From Chloroflexi bacterium OHK40 (GTDB lineage: Bacteria; Chloroflexota; Chloroflexia; Chloroflexales; Chloroflexaceae), in NCBI GenBank assembly GCA_004367505.1, contig SFCB01000006.1:1-49132 (forward strand): a stretch of 49,132 nucleotides of DNA, written 5' to 3'. Position 1 is the stretch's first letter. Each line of letters begins with the position of its first letter. The notes beneath the pieces were generated by a model. It was given only the letters and a program-made list of their open reading frames with translations, did no database searches and was not told the origin of the DNA. Below are positions 7,724 to 16,606 of this stretch, piece by piece. The position numbers and the translations under genes were made by a program.

Positions 7724-7769
7724 ATTATAGGGCTGAAGGGCGCAAAATGCACTATGTGAAAACACATAG
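7724..7769 (-). promoter_or_regulatory. P3: promoter of the response-regulator gene with perfect palindromic operator
   Basis: The palindrome CTATGTGAAAACACATAG (7752-7769; 7-bp arms, 4-bp spacer, core ATGT-N6-ACAT) sits 31.5 bp from a consensus -10 TATAAT (minus strand, 7724-7729). The -35 position (7747-7752, GTGCAT) is poor, as expected for an activator-dependent promoter. The arm-spacer-arm design parallels the Bacillus ComA box (6-bp arms, 4-bp spacer), although the sequence differs. Confidence 0.7.
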
Positions 7770-7802
7770 AAATAACCTCGAACGCCAAATCCCTCTAAAA
7801 TT

Positions 7803-7847
7803 TATGTCATTTAACATCTTCGCAAGCTGCCCCTAAGTGAGTATGAT
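7803..7847 (+). promoter_or_regulatory. P2: rightward promoter with the same operator, facing the transfer region
   Basis: Reading rightward: operator TATGTCATTTAACATCTTC (7803-7821), -35 TTCGCA (7819-7824), 17-bp spacer, -10 TATGAT (7842-7847). The operator matches the P1 operator at 18 of 19 positions and is in the same orientation relative to the promoter. The operator centre is 30.5 bp from the -10. The transcript would start near 7852-7855 and run into the LuxR-HTH gene at 8047. Confidence 0.7.
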
Positions 7848-8046
7848 GGTTATTACGCACACAATTACCGAGGAGTGCAGGCGAGACAACTTCTCTGTTG
7901 GAACTGTGTCATGAGGCGAGGAAGTAGGTGTCTCAACGAGCGCTTTAACTCTATCCAATCGCGATCAGCGTTTCTTCCATCGCCCTGGCACTGTCGTTGT
8001 CGCAGCAGCACAAGCTCAAGCAACTTGTCAGAAAGCGAGGTATCTG

Positions 8047-8349
8047 ATGAGCAGCATCTTCGCCCGTTTCCTTGGCCTCTCCCCCGGCGATCCCTTTCCC
8101 TTCCACGTCGCGGTCCTGCTGCTCGAACGACGCACTCGCCTCACGCGCAGCGAGGCCCACGTGCTCGTGCTGGATTATCTCGGATTCACCCGTGACGAGA
8201 TTTGCGAGCAACAGAGCATCTCGACCGAGACCATCCGCACCTACTGGAAGCGCATCTACCGCAAGACGAACTGCCGAGGTCGCAGAGAGATCCGCTGCTG
8301 GCTCGAGTCCCTGCTCCAGAAAGAGTTTGGAGGCGCTGAAGCCGCATAA
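8047..8349 (+). CDS. Stand-alone LuxR/GerE-type helix-turn-helix protein
   Basis: A 100-residue protein with a LuxR-type HTH over residues ~32-93 (LTRSEAHVLVLDYLGFTRDEI ... ISTETIRTYWKRIYRKTNCRGRREI) and no receiver or ligand-binding domain. The ATG follows GCGAGG by 6 nt. It is the first gene of the rightward transcript from the shared-operator promoter at 7803-7847 and the last gene before the transfer operon, so it may relay the quorum signal to the transfer genes, or compete with the response regulator for ATGT-N6-ACAT sites. Both roles are inferred from position. The ~190-nt leader shows no convincing gene. Confidence 0.8.
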   Translation: MSSIFARFLGLSPGDPFPFHVAVLLLERRTRLTRSEAHVLVLDYLGFTRDEICEQQSISTETIRTYWKRIYRKTNCRGRREIRCWLESLLQKEFGGAEAA

Positions 8350-8358
8350 TTCACGCAT

Positions 8359-8443
8359 GTCCCTGCCTTGCACAGGTAAGTGTGGCCTTGTCCCCCTCAT
8401 TCGTCCCCAGGTGCGTCCTCAAATTGTCCCCTTAGCTGTCCCC
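8359..8443 (+). repeat. GTCCCC repeat array upstream of the transfer operon
   Basis: GTCCCC words start at 8390, 8403, 8426 and 8438, with GTCCTC at 8415 and an outlying GTCCCT at 8359. The five grouped copies are spaced 11-13 bp. The array occupies the gap between the HTH gene and the first transfer gene, and probably binds a protein on one DNA face. Function is unknown. Confidence 0.55.
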
Positions 8444-8474
8444 TTCCGCTTTTGCATGCACACCCCTACAGTTT

Positions 8475-8500
8475 GAAACAGGTGTCTATGCACCTGTTTC
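8475..8500 (+). promoter_or_regulatory. Perfect 10-bp hairpin in front of the transfer operon
   Basis: GAAACAGGTG and CACCTGTTTC flank a 6-nt loop (8485-8490), ending 16 nt before the first transfer ATG at 8517. With no T-run it is not a typical terminator. It could sequester the weak ribosome site of the next gene or act as an operator. Confidence 0.55.
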
Positions 8501-8516
8501 GCTGTTGGGGCTGGTC

Positions 8517-10106
8517 ATGCAACATCGGCACAAGAATGTCCCTCTCCGCATCATCTGCATCGTTGTGGTCTGCCACCTTCTGGTGGGATGTGGCGCTGCC
8601 GTAACGTATGCGGATGTGCAGCGGACGGCGCAGGCCGGCGGCTGTTGGCCGAACCGACCCGCCTATCCCACGCCCGCCCCGGTAACGGTGACGCCTTTTA
8701 TCCCGCCGACGCCAGCGCCTCGGGGCTTTGTGTGGCCGACCGGTGTGCCCTCGCCGACTCGACTCCCAACCACTACGCCCTACCCGCGCTGCCCGGCAGC
8801 TCCTGGCGAGGAGCTCGCGCCCTGGCCGACGCCGGTGCCGGCGCAGCCGCCCTATCCAACGATGGTTGACACCCGCGCTGGCGGTGGGAGCGGCCAGAAG
8901 ACGACACTCCAACTTCCCGAGGTCGTCCTGAGCACCGACATCGCGGTGCACCCGACCGAGGGCTGGGCGGCGGTCGCGGCCGCGGTCTGGTCGGGCAATG
9001 ACAACCCCGAGCGGGCCTACGTGAGCGTGCTCAACCCCGACACGCGCACCTGGACGCCGGCGCACCAGGTCGACATTGGCACCTCGTCCCTCGGCCGCTA
9101 CACCCGCACCGTCGAGGTGGCGATCAGCGGCGACGGCGTCGTCCACGCCGTGTGGGGCATGAGCGACCCGGACTTCTCGGACAACGACCCGCCGGCCGGG
9201 GTCTGGGCATCCGAGAGTCGTGACTTCGGCATGAGCTGGAGCACACCCCAGCGTATCGGCGACGACTGCCGGAAGGTCAACGATGTGGCGGCGACCCTGG
9301 ACGGCTGGTTGGTGGTTGGCATCGTGTGCAACGACGGCTCGAACGCGGTGCAGCCGGCGATCGCGACCCGCAGCCCCGCGGGCGCCTGGTCACTGGAGCG
9401 GCTCCCCGGTGCTACCTGGTACTTCAGCGACGGCGCCGTTGCCATCGCCGACGATGGCGATGCGCAGCGCGCCACGGTCGCCTTCCTGTCGGGGCCGAAC
9501 GGCCAGGTCGTGCCGCCACCGCGGCTGCTGCTCTTCTCCACCGTGCTGGGAAGTAGTACGCCCTGGCAGCTTGCGACCCGCGACATCGACGTGCCGGGGG
9601 TCGAGGAAGGCGGGCGCACCTGGCACGCCCGCGCACTGGTCTACCGCCCGACCGGGGCCGCCAGCGACTCGGTCACCTTGATGTTCTCCGACGCCTCGCG
9701 CTGGAACGGCTACGCGCTCTCCTCGCAGGACGCTGGCCAGAGCTGGCTCGCCCCCGAACTGGTCGTCGCGCCACAGGCCGGCGGCGAGCAAATCGCCTTC
9801 GCTGCACCCGCCTACGACGCCAGCACCAATCGCCTCGCCGCGATCTACACCTGCTGCTCGATGGGCGGCTGGAGCAACGCCGAGCCGGGCACGCACTATC
9901 TGCGCTGGACCACCCCCGGCAGCGGCGTGTGGGCTGACCCTACCCCCGGGCAGCGCGTGCCGCTGATCCTCGGCGCCCGCGTCGCCGGCCAGACCGTGAC
10001 GGCTCAGGCCCGCAATGCCCGCACGACCTGGGTGGCCTGGATCGAGGGCGGCAACGCGGTCGAGGTGCGCTCGTTCGACCTCGCCACCGTGCTGCCGCGG
10101 CCGTAG
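8517..10106 (+). CDS. Lipoprotein with Pro-rich stalk and sialidase/BNR-like beta-propeller
   Basis: A 529-residue protein. A signal segment ending in the lipobox LLVGCG (Cys near residue 24) predicts attachment to the outer face of the membrane. A Pro/Thr-rich stalk follows (~40-110), then a region with repeated Trp/Asp-rich blades such as SRDFGMSWSTP and SQDAGQSWLAP, which resemble the S-x-D-x-G-x-x-W Asp-box of sialidase-type propellers. No catalytic residues can be assigned with confidence. An in-frame TTG at 8505 is an alternative start. It opens the transfer operon, 10 bp upstream of the NlpC/P60 gene, suggesting a surface adhesin or glycan-binding role in donor-recipient contact. Confidence 0.75.
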   Translation: MQHRHKNVPLRIICIVVVCHLLVGCGAAVTYADVQRTAQAGGCWPNRPAYPTPAPVTVTPFIPPTPAPRGFVWPTGVPSPTRLPTTTPYPRCPAAPGEELAPWPTPVPAQPPYPTMVDTRAGGGSGQKTTLQLPEVVLSTDIAVHPTEGWAAVAAAVWSGNDNPERAYVSVLNPDTRTWTPAHQVDIGTSSLGRYTRTVEVAISGDGVVHAVWGMSDPDFSDNDPPAGVWASESRDFGMSWSTPQRIGDDCRKVNDVAATLDGWLVVGIVCNDGSNAVQPAIATRSPAGAWSLERLPGATWYFSDGAVAIADDGDAQRATVAFLSGPNGQVVPPPRLLLFSTVLGSSTPWQLATRDIDVPGVEEGGRTWHARALVYRPTGAASDSVTLMFSDASRWNGYALSSQDAGQSWLAPELVVAPQAGGEQIAFAAPAYDASTNRLAAIYTCCSMGGWSNAEPGTHYLRWTTPGSGVWADPTPGQRVPLILGARVAGQTVTAQARNARTTWVAWIEGGNAVEVRSFDLATVLPRP

Positions 10107-10116
10107 GAGGGCTACT

Positions 10117-11454
10117 GTGCAGAAGCCATACCTCATCTTCGGCCTCCCCCTCCTCGCCCTGCTCATCCTCGCCTGTGGTGCCGCGGGCGTACTGGAGACG
10201 AGCGGCGCGCCGCGCTGGGCCTGCCCGAGCCCGACTCCCAGGCCGTGGGGGACGACCGGCCCGGTGAAGGAGATCATCACCCACACCCGGCCGATCTCCG
10301 AGGGCGGCGACTGGGAGGAGTACATTTTTTGGGAGCAGTGGGAGCAGGAGTACCCCGACGCGGGCGGCCCGCCCTTCCCCTCGCCCACACCCTACGCCCG
10401 CGTCGGGGCGAACTACACGCTTGGCCAGCGCGTCGAGGTCGGCCCGCTCCACGTCACGGTCGGTGCTACGGCCGGGCCAGTTGTCGCCGACCGCACCGGC
10501 ATCCCTGACGGCACCCGGCAGCTGTACTTCATCGAGATCACCTGGGTCAACCGGGCGACCACAGCCATCCCGATCAACTACACCGACCGGGTGCGGCTGC
10601 GGGCGGTCAAGACCCCCGGCGGCGCGGTCGTGTCCGACTCGACCTGGGCCTACTCGCAGACTGCGCGTGAGATCGCCGGCGGGGCCGAGCTGCCCAGCGA
10701 GATCCCACCCGGCACGAGCACGGTGCGCGTGCCGCTGCTCGCTCCGGTCGGCCAGCCCGAGACCGTCGACGTGATCTTCATTGGCAACCCGGCCGCCCAG
10801 TACAGCTTTCCCACTGTCACTGTCGACCCGGCCACCACCGTCGTGCCTGGCACCCCAACCGTTGTGCCCTCGCCCACGCCGGCTGGCAACGTCGCGCTGC
10901 AGGACCTCGACCCGCAGTTCATCACCGTGCAGTGGACCGCGACTACCTGGGTGCCGCCCGGCGGCCAGCCCTGCGGCGACCCGGGGGCGCTCACTGACTG
11001 GGGCGGCGACGCGAACAGCGTGTGGGGCGAGCCGATCCTCGTCGGCGGGCCGCCCCCGCCGCCTGGCGCCGACCGCCTCGTCCAGGTCGCGCTCGCCCAG
11101 GTCGGCAAGCCCTACGTCTGGGGCTCGAAGGGGCCGAACACCTTTGACTGCTCGGGGCTGTGCACCTGGAGCTACGCCCAGATCGGCATCGGCATCCCCA
11201 ACGGCTCGCGCAACCAGTTCGCCACCATGCGGTCGGTGTCCGTCAGCGAGCTGCGCCCCGGCGACCTGATCTTCTTCTCGATCGCCGGCACTAACCGCAT
11301 CGACCACGTCGGGCTGCTCGCCGACGTCAACGCCGATGGGGCCTGGGATCTCATCCACGCCGCCAGCCCCGAGCTCGGTGTCAGGGTCGACTACAACGTG
11401 TTCGCCTCTGCCTACTACCAGTCGCGCATCCGCGGCTTCCGCACCGCCCGCTGA
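10117..11454 (+). CDS. NlpC/P60 lipoprotein, transfer-associated peptidoglycan hydrolase
   Basis: A 445-residue lipoprotein starting at GTG 10117, chosen because GGAGG lies just upstream; the lipobox is LILAC in the first 25 residues. The middle carries a beta-rich domain and a Thr/Pro linker. The C-terminus (~320-445) is an NlpC/P60 endopeptidase with catalytic Cys345 in TFDCSGL, His397 in DHVGL and a third polar residue, His414, in LIHAA. This family cuts the peptidoglycan stem peptide and fills the VirB1-like wall-opening role in Gram-positive conjugation systems. Co-orientation with VirB4/VirD4 genes supports this. Confidence 0.88.
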   Translation: MQKPYLIFGLPLLALLILACGAAGVLETSGAPRWACPSPTPRPWGTTGPVKEIITHTRPISEGGDWEEYIFWEQWEQEYPDAGGPPFPSPTPYARVGANYTLGQRVEVGPLHVTVGATAGPVVADRTGIPDGTRQLYFIEITWVNRATTAIPINYTDRVRLRAVKTPGGAVVSDSTWAYSQTAREIAGGAELPSEIPPGTSTVRVPLLAPVGQPETVDVIFIGNPAAQYSFPTVTVDPATTVVPGTPTVVPSPTPAGNVALQDLDPQFITVQWTATTWVPPGGQPCGDPGALTDWGGDANSVWGEPILVGGPPPPPGADRLVQVALAQVGKPYVWGSKGPNTFDCSGLCTWSYAQIGIGIPNGSRNQFATMRSVSVSELRPGDLIFFSIAGTNRIDHVGLLADVNADGAWDLIHAASPELGVRVDYNVFASAYYQSRIRGFRTAR

Positions 11455-11469
11455 GCAGCGAGGAACTCT

Positions 11470-12120
11470 ATGCGCCGCTCCCGTTCGCGCACAATCTGGC
11501 TCTCCGCCCTCGGCTGGCTCTTCGGTCTGGCAACCTTCCTCCTACCCGCACTGGCGAGCGCACAGAGCTACACGCTCCAGGTCACGCTACGTGACAGCAC
11601 CGGCGCGGCAATCGTCGGGGTGTCTCTGATCGTGCGGACGGAGGACGGCGAGGAACTGGCTCGCCAGGTCACCGACCGCGACGGAGCGGCCCACTTTGGA
11701 AGCCTCTCAGGCGTCGTGCGGGTGCTCGTCGATGGGCAGCCGCGGGGTGGGCCGCGGCTCTACCAGCTTGGCGACGACGCCCGGGGTGTGCGGGTGGACC
11801 TCGACCAGGCCGCGCTGCCGCTCACGCTCAATCTGCGCGCCGAGCCCGACGGGCTCGTGCTGCCCGACCCCGCGACGATGCTGACGCTCGAAGAAGGCGG
11901 TCCGATCGTAGTTGATACCTCGCCCATCCCAACCGCCGCCCTCGCCACACCAGCGCCGCTGCCGACCACCCGCCGCACCGCAATCACGCCGAGCGGAAGC
12001 GGCAGCCTAGAGGGCGAGCCTCCCCCTCAGGCCGGCTGGGTACCGCCGGTCACGCTGCTCATCATCGTCGTCGCGGCCGTCCTGCTGCGCCTCGTCCAGA
12101 AGCTGCGGAGCACACGATGA
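11470..12120 (+). CDS. Secreted membrane-anchored protein with carboxypeptidase-regulatory-like domain
   Basis: A 216-residue protein with an N-terminal signal segment (AlaSerAla-type cleavage near residue 34), a small beta-sandwich of the CarboxypepD_reg or Ig type ([22 protein letters not shown], then a [10 protein letters not shown] turn), a Pro/Thr-rich linker and a C-terminal transmembrane helix (~190-208) with a basic tail. The ATG is preceded by GAGGAA. The stop overlaps the next start (ATGA), so it is coupled to the VirB6-like gene. It probably belongs to the transfer apparatus at the cell surface; no enzymatic motif is visible. Confidence 0.7.
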   Translation: MRRSRSRTIWLSALGWLFGLATFLLPALASAQSYTLQVTLRDSTGAAIVGVSLIVRTEDGEELARQVTDRDGAAHFGSLSGVVRVLVDGQPRGGPRLYQLGDDARGVRVDLDQAALPLTLNLRAEPDGLVLPDPATMLTLEEGGPIVVDTSPIPTAALATPAPLPTTRRTAITPSGSGSLEGEPPPQAGWVPPVTLLIIVVAAVLLRLVQKLRSTR

Positions 12121-14624
12121 GCCAGCGACGCTTCACCCTCCACCTACGGTTCGGGGCGGTACTCCTGTTGCTCGCTTCCCTCGCTGTCACCGCGGCCTTT
12201 CCGCGCCCGGCCTGGGCGGCCTGCGGGCCGCTCGACATGGGCGCCTGCATCGACAACGCCGAGTACAGCTTCTACTACCTGGTCGCCTCAATCGCCTGGA
12301 ACGTCAACCGCTGGCTGCTGCTCCTGGCCTACCAGTTCGACCAGCTAAGAACCTGGCTGGTCACCGTGGCCTTCTCGGGCGCCTACCAGTGGCTGACCAG
12401 CTTCATTCAGCCAGCCTACATCCCGGTCGCCACCGCCGCCCTGATGCTCGCCGCCGTGCTCTTCATGCTCGTGCCCATCACCGGCGAGACAAACATCGTC
12501 AACCTGCGGCACGTCGTCGTGTGGGCGGTGATGACGCCGGTCGTGCTGACGGTGGCAGGGCAGCTCGTCGGCCAGGCCGAGCAGCTGCGCAGCAATGTGA
12601 GCTCGCAGCTCTTCGCCCAGATGAGCGCCGCCACGCCAGGGGCGATCTTCGGCTCGCCGGGCAGCGATATGGCCACGCCGTCAGCGCTCTACCCGGCCAA
12701 CCCCTGCGGCACCACCCTCGCGCGCACGACCACCACCGGCATCGCGATAGACGCTCTGGCGGCCGCGCTGATGTACGCCGACGCCGGCGACATCCACTGC
12801 CCCGACGCCCGCGGCCCGTCGCGCGACATCCCCGACGGCTTCTACAACGAACCGCCCGCCTACGCCTACGACGGCTACGTCGGCGACCTCGACAGCTCGG
12901 TCGAGCGCCGCGGCTGGGTCGAGGGCATGCAGCGCGGCATGAACCGCCTACTCCAGGGCGTCATCCCCTCGTTCCTCGCCGTGCTGGAAAGCCTCATCCA
13001 CCTGGTCTTCTCCTTGAGCATGGCCGTGCTCTGGCTGTCGCTGCCGATCGGGCTGATCTTTGTCTTTTTCCAGCAGACCGCCTCGCCGGTCTCGGGCGTG
13101 CTCCGGCGGGCGGCCTCGGTGCTGATCACCTCCTGGATGGCCAGCCTGGTGATGGGCGTCTTGAGCGCCGCGCTGGTCGCCGCAGCCGAGCTGGGCAACG
13201 CCGGCGCCTACACCGGCATGGCCTTCGGCGGCCTGTTTCTGATGGGCTACCTCTGCATCGTGGCGCTCACCGCCCTGTGGAAGAGCATCGGCACCGTCGA
13301 GCACACCGCGCTCAGCATCGCCGGGATGTCCTTCACCCAGCCGCTCCAGACAGCAGCCCAGCTCACGACAAGCGCCGTAACTGGAGCGGCCGCCGGTGTC
13401 GCCACTGGAGGCTCCTCCTACCTCGGCATGGCCGCCATGGGGAGCGCCGCCTTCGCCCAGGCCAAAGACGCCCCGCTCGCCCAGCGGGTCGCCTACTCCG
13501 CCAGCGCGATGGTCGGGCGGCTCCCGGGCGCCGGCGCGGTGGGCGAGGTCGCCGCGGCGATGGGGTGGCTCGACACCGACGGGGCGGTCTACGAGGGCGT
13601 CTACGCCGGCGACCGCTCGCGCCACTCCTGGCGCTCTGCCCGCCTCCAGATGGAGCGCGACACCGCCGCGCCTCGCGCCGCGCCGCCCCCGGCGGGTATG
13701 GGAGGGCCGGGGCCGCGTGCGCCGCGTGGCCGATCTGCTGGCCCGACGGCTCCCGGCAGCGCGCTCCCGCCTACCGCATCAGCCGCTGTCGGTGGCGTCG
13801 GCCTTCCCGGCGCTGCCGGGGCGCCAGGGCCGCAAGGGCAGCCCGGGGCAACCGGCACGCCAGGGGCAGCAGGTGTCTCGGGCGCACAGGGGCAACCGGG
13901 GCAGGCTGGCACCGCTGGCGCGGCTGGGCAGCCGGGGGCCGCAGGCCCTGCCATCCCCGCCGCCGCGGCCGCCGCGCCGCTTGGCACCGCCGCCCCCGGC
14001 CCTGCCGGTCAGCCTGGCCCGGTCGGCAGCCCCGGGCCGGCTGGCGCTTCTGGCTCGCCCGGGGTCGCTGGCGCCGCAGGTCAACCCGGCCCCACTGGCA
14101 ATGCTGTCGTCGCTGGGGCCAGCAGCGCGCCGAGTGCGGCCAGCCAGCCTTACCCCCCTGCTCCGGTTGGGACAGCAAGCATTCCGCCCCGCCCCGCCCT
14201 CGCAGACGCGCCCGGGGCGGCCGGATCGCCTGGAGTGCTCGGCCCGGCTGGTCAAGCTGGCGCCGCCGGCGCTGCGCCCGGTTCGACGCACCCTGGCTCG
14301 AGCGCGCTGCCTCTCCCTACCGTCAGCCCACCCGCCGCGGGGGTGAACTCACCCGCCGCCAGTTCTGCCCCGCCGCAGCAGCTGCCGGCCAACCACCCAC
14401 ACCTGGCCTACGCAGCGTCGCGCGTCCCGCCGCTGCCCAATCGGCTCCATGACGGCGTGGACTGGGCCTACGCGGGCTCGGCCAGCACCGAGGCCGGCTA
14501 CCGCCACACCTTCCGCCACCCGCGCCACCCGCTCACCGGCCGCCCCGAGGTACGCACCGTCGAGACGACAAACGCTGAGATCGCCGCCCAGCCGAAGCGC
14601 GAGCAGGAGGGAGGTTCGTCGTGA
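12117..14624 (+). CDS. VirB6/TrbL-like polytopic membrane protein with collagen-like tail
   Basis: An 835-residue protein. A signal segment is followed by several long hydrophobic helices (about residues 60-130, 280-370 and 360-420; e.g. [21 protein letters not shown]), as in the VirB6/TrbL channel component. From about residue 555 the sequence turns into Gly-X-Y triplets ([19 protein letters not shown] and similar) that run with interruptions to ~720, then a Pro/Ala-rich segment and a charged C-terminus. Collagen-like repeats are unusual in a mating-pore subunit. The repeat DNA is highly GC-rich and keeps long open frames in other phases; these are artefacts. Flanked by coupled genes on both sides. 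Confidence 0.75.
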   Translation: MSQRRFTLHLRFGAVLLLLASLAVTAAFPRPAWAACGPLDMGACIDNAEYSFYYLVASIAWNVNRWLLLLAYQFDQLRTWLVTVAFSGAYQWLTSFIQPAYIPVATAALMLAAVLFMLVPITGETNIVNLRHVVVWAVMTPVVLTVAGQLVGQAEQLRSNVSSQLFAQMSAATPGAIFGSPGSDMATPSALYPANPCGTTLARTTTTGIAIDALAAALMYADAGDIHCPDARGPSRDIPDGFYNEPPAYAYDGYVGDLDSSVERRGWVEGMQRGMNRLLQGVIPSFLAVLESLIHLVFSLSMAVLWLSLPIGLIFVFFQQTASPVSGVLRRAASVLITSWMASLVMGVLSAALVAAAELGNAGAYTGMAFGGLFLMGYLCIVALTALWKSIGTVEHTALSIAGMSFTQPLQTAAQLTTSAVTGAAAGVATGGSSYLGMAAMGSAAFAQAKDAPLAQRVAYSASAMVGRLPGAGAVGEVAAAMGWLDTDGAVYEGVYAGDRSRHSWRSARLQMERDTAAPRAAPPPAGMGGPGPRAPRGRSAGPTAPGSALPPTASAAVGGVGLPGAAGAPGPQGQPGATGTPGAAGVSGAQGQPGQAGTAGAAGQPGAAGPAIPAAAAAAPLGTAAPGPAGQPGPVGSPGPAGASGSPGVAGAAGQPGPTGNAVVAGASSAPSAASQPYPPAPVGTASIPPRPALADAPGAAGSPGVLGPAGQAGAAGAAPGSTHPGSSALPLPTVSPPAAGVNSPAASSAPPQQLPANHPHLAYAASRVPPLPNRLHDGVDWAYAGSASTEAGYRHTFRHPRHPLTGRPEVRTVETTNAEIAAQPKREQEGGSS

Positions 14625-16606
14625 GGACGAGTTCAATTGGTGCCTTCGCCGCCCTGCTGCTCAGCCTGCTATTCAGCCCGCTGGCCATCCCGCCGGTCCA
14701 GGCGATCGATGCGCTGGAGGAGACGCCCATCCTCGGGCCGCCGACGGAGGTGACGCCGCTCATCCGCCCGTCGCCCCCTGCCGACGCACCGGTCGAGCCC
14801 ATACCCACACCGCCGGCGACCTCTGGCCCCACGTCAGGCGCCGCCACGGCAACCCCGGCGGCGAGCAGCCGACCGGACACCTGCGAGCCGAACGACGCGG
14901 TCGAGCAGGCCTGCGCGCTGCCGCTCGACGCCATCAGCGGCCCCTTCAGCTTCGTGCCTGAGGAGGACCGGGACTTCTTCCGCCTCGACCTTCCCGAGGA
15001 GGCATCGATCGAGACCCAGGTCACCGTGCGGGCCACGGACGGGCTCGACCTCGTCGTTTCGGCCTTCCAGGGGCAGAGCCCCGTAGCGAGCGGCACCTAC
15101 TCGCTCACCCTCGCCCCGGATCTCTTCGGCCCCGTGGTGCTGCGCGTGGAGAACCGCGACCCGCGCCTCGCCGCCGGCGAAAGCTACCGCATCGAGGTTC
15201 GGCGGAGCATTGTGGCGCCTAGCGACGCGCCGGCGGCCGCATCCAGCGCCGACCCGCTCGAGAACAACTGGTCGTTCACTACCGCCGCCCCGATCGCCGT
15301 CGGCGTGGTCTACGACCTGACCCTGGTCTGCCCCGAGATGCGGCCGGGCGCCTGCCCCGGCGGCGACCACGACCATCTGCTCATCCCGGTCAAGGCCGGC
15401 ATGTCCTACCTGCTTGCCACCTTCGACCTCGACCCCGGTGTCGACACCGTACTGGAGCTCTTCTGGGGCTCCACCAACCTTCCGGCGACGGGCAACGACG
15501 ACTTCGGGCCGGGCGGCATGCTCTCGGCGCTGACCTGGACAGCGCCAGCCGACGGGCTGCTCGGCGTGCGCGTTGCCCCGCGCAACGGCGGCCTGTCTAT
15601 GCAGCTGGCCGAGGGAGCCGACGCCCGCTACCGCTTCACGGTCGCCCCCCTGGCGAGCGAACTCGCCGCCAAGCTCACGACGACCATCGGCCAGCAGGCC
15701 AACCTGCCCACGCCGACGGCGACGGCCACATCCGTCCGGCCAGCGTCGCCCGCTGGCGGCGGAAGCAGCGTTGGTGGAGGCGGCTCCAGTGGTGGCAGCG
15801 GCGCCGCGAGCGGGGGTGCTGCAAGCGCCGGTGCCGGGGCAGCCGGGGGCAGCGGGACGGGCAGCGCCCAGGAAACGATCGCCGAGGGCGCCGCCGTCAT
15901 CGTGCGCGAGACCGTGCTGCGCCGCGAGCCGCGCGAGAACAGCACCGCGCTGGCCAGCCTCGCCCCCGAGACGCCGGTGACCGTGCGCGGCCCGGTGCGC
16001 GGGCTCTGGGTGAGCGTCGAAAGCCCCGCGAGCATCCTCCCCGGCTGGGTGCTCTGGTCGGACCTCCAGCGTGTCGGCGCCGATGGAACCGACACGGCCC
16101 CGGCCACCTCCAGCACCGGCGCAAGCCCAACCGCAACGACGACCACCGAGCCAGCAGTGGCGGGCACCACAACCGCCGCACGCCCCACGACGGCAGCGAT
16201 GAGTGGCGGGTCGGCCCCGAGTAGTGCAGGGGCGCAGGTGAGCGTCACCGCCCTCGACCCCGCGCTGGCGCCGGCAGCACCCCCGCCGGTCGCCCGCGTA
16301 TCGTTCGCGCTCCAGGTGAGCATCGTCGCCACCGATGCGCCGCCCACCTCCGGCTCGACCTTCGGGATGGCCAGCCCCACCCCGGATATGAGCCTGCCCG
16401 TCCCCGGCGTGCGCGTCCAGCTGGTCAACGCCTTCGGCGACCTGCTGGCCGAGGGTGTGACCGACGCCCGGGGCGCCATCCGGCTGAGCCGCGACGTCCG
16501 CCCCGGCGACGCCCTCGCCGTCCGTGTGCCGGCCTGGGGCGTCGAGACGCCCGTCGCCGCCGACCAGGCGACCCTGGTTATCACCATCCCGGAGGGCCAG
16601 CGATGA
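14621..16606 (+). CDS. Secreted multidomain protein (PPC-like, SH3-like, regulatory-like domains)
   Basis: A 661-residue protein from GTG 14621, which overlaps the previous stop (GTGA) and follows GGAGG. After the signal peptide (cut near residue 28) come two domains resembling the bacterial pre-peptidase C-terminal fold ([13 protein letters not shown] ... [10 protein letters not shown], and [18 protein letters not shown] ... DHDHLLIPV), a Gly/Ser linker, an SH3-like segment (~425-490; [19 protein letters not shown]), a Thr/Ala linker and a C-terminal CarboxypepD_reg-like domain ([21 protein letters not shown]). All are extracellular binding folds, consistent with a cell-wall-facing scaffold of the transfer machine. 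There is no catalytic motif. Confidence 0.7.
   Translation: MRTSSIGAFAALLLSLLFSPLAIPPVQAIDALEETPILGPPTEVTPLIRPSPPADAPVEPIPTPPATSGPTSGAATATPAASSRPDTCEPNDAVEQACALPLDAISGPFSFVPEEDRDFFRLDLPEEASIETQVTVRATDGLDLVVSAFQGQSPVASGTYSLTLAPDLFGPVVLRVENRDPRLAAGESYRIEVRRSIVAPSDAPAAASSADPLENNWSFTTAAPIAVGVVYDLTLVCPEMRPGACPGGDHDHLLIPVKAGMSYLLATFDLDPGVDTVLELFWGSTNLPATGNDDFGPGGMLSALTWTAPADGLLGVRVAPRNGGLSMQLAEGADARYRFTVAPLASELAAKLTTTIGQQANLPTPTATATSVRPASPAGGGSSVGGGGSSGGSGAASGGAASAGAGAAGGSGTGSAQETIAEGAAVIVRETVLRREPRENSTALASLAPETPVTVRGPVRGLWVSVESPASILPGWVLWSDLQRVGADGTDTAPATSSTGASPTATTTTEPAVAGTTTAARPTTAAMSGGSAPSSAGAQVSVTALDPALAPAAPPPVARVSFALQVSIVATDAPPTSGSTFGMASPTPDMSLPVPGVRVQLVNAFGDLLAEGVTDARGAIRLSRDVRPGDALAVRVPAWGVETPVAADQATLVITIPEGQR

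Noticed and set aside
7875-8195. Open frame starting at GTG 7875, as a second signal peptide
   Set aside because: Its ribosome-site-like GAGGAG abuts the start codon, composition is atypical, and it overlaps the well-supported HTH gene in another frame.
12389-14452. Long second plus-strand frame inside the VirB6-like gene
   Set aside because: Arg/His-rich translation with no ribosome site, explained by the GC-rich collagen-like repeat and high third-position GC of the true gene.
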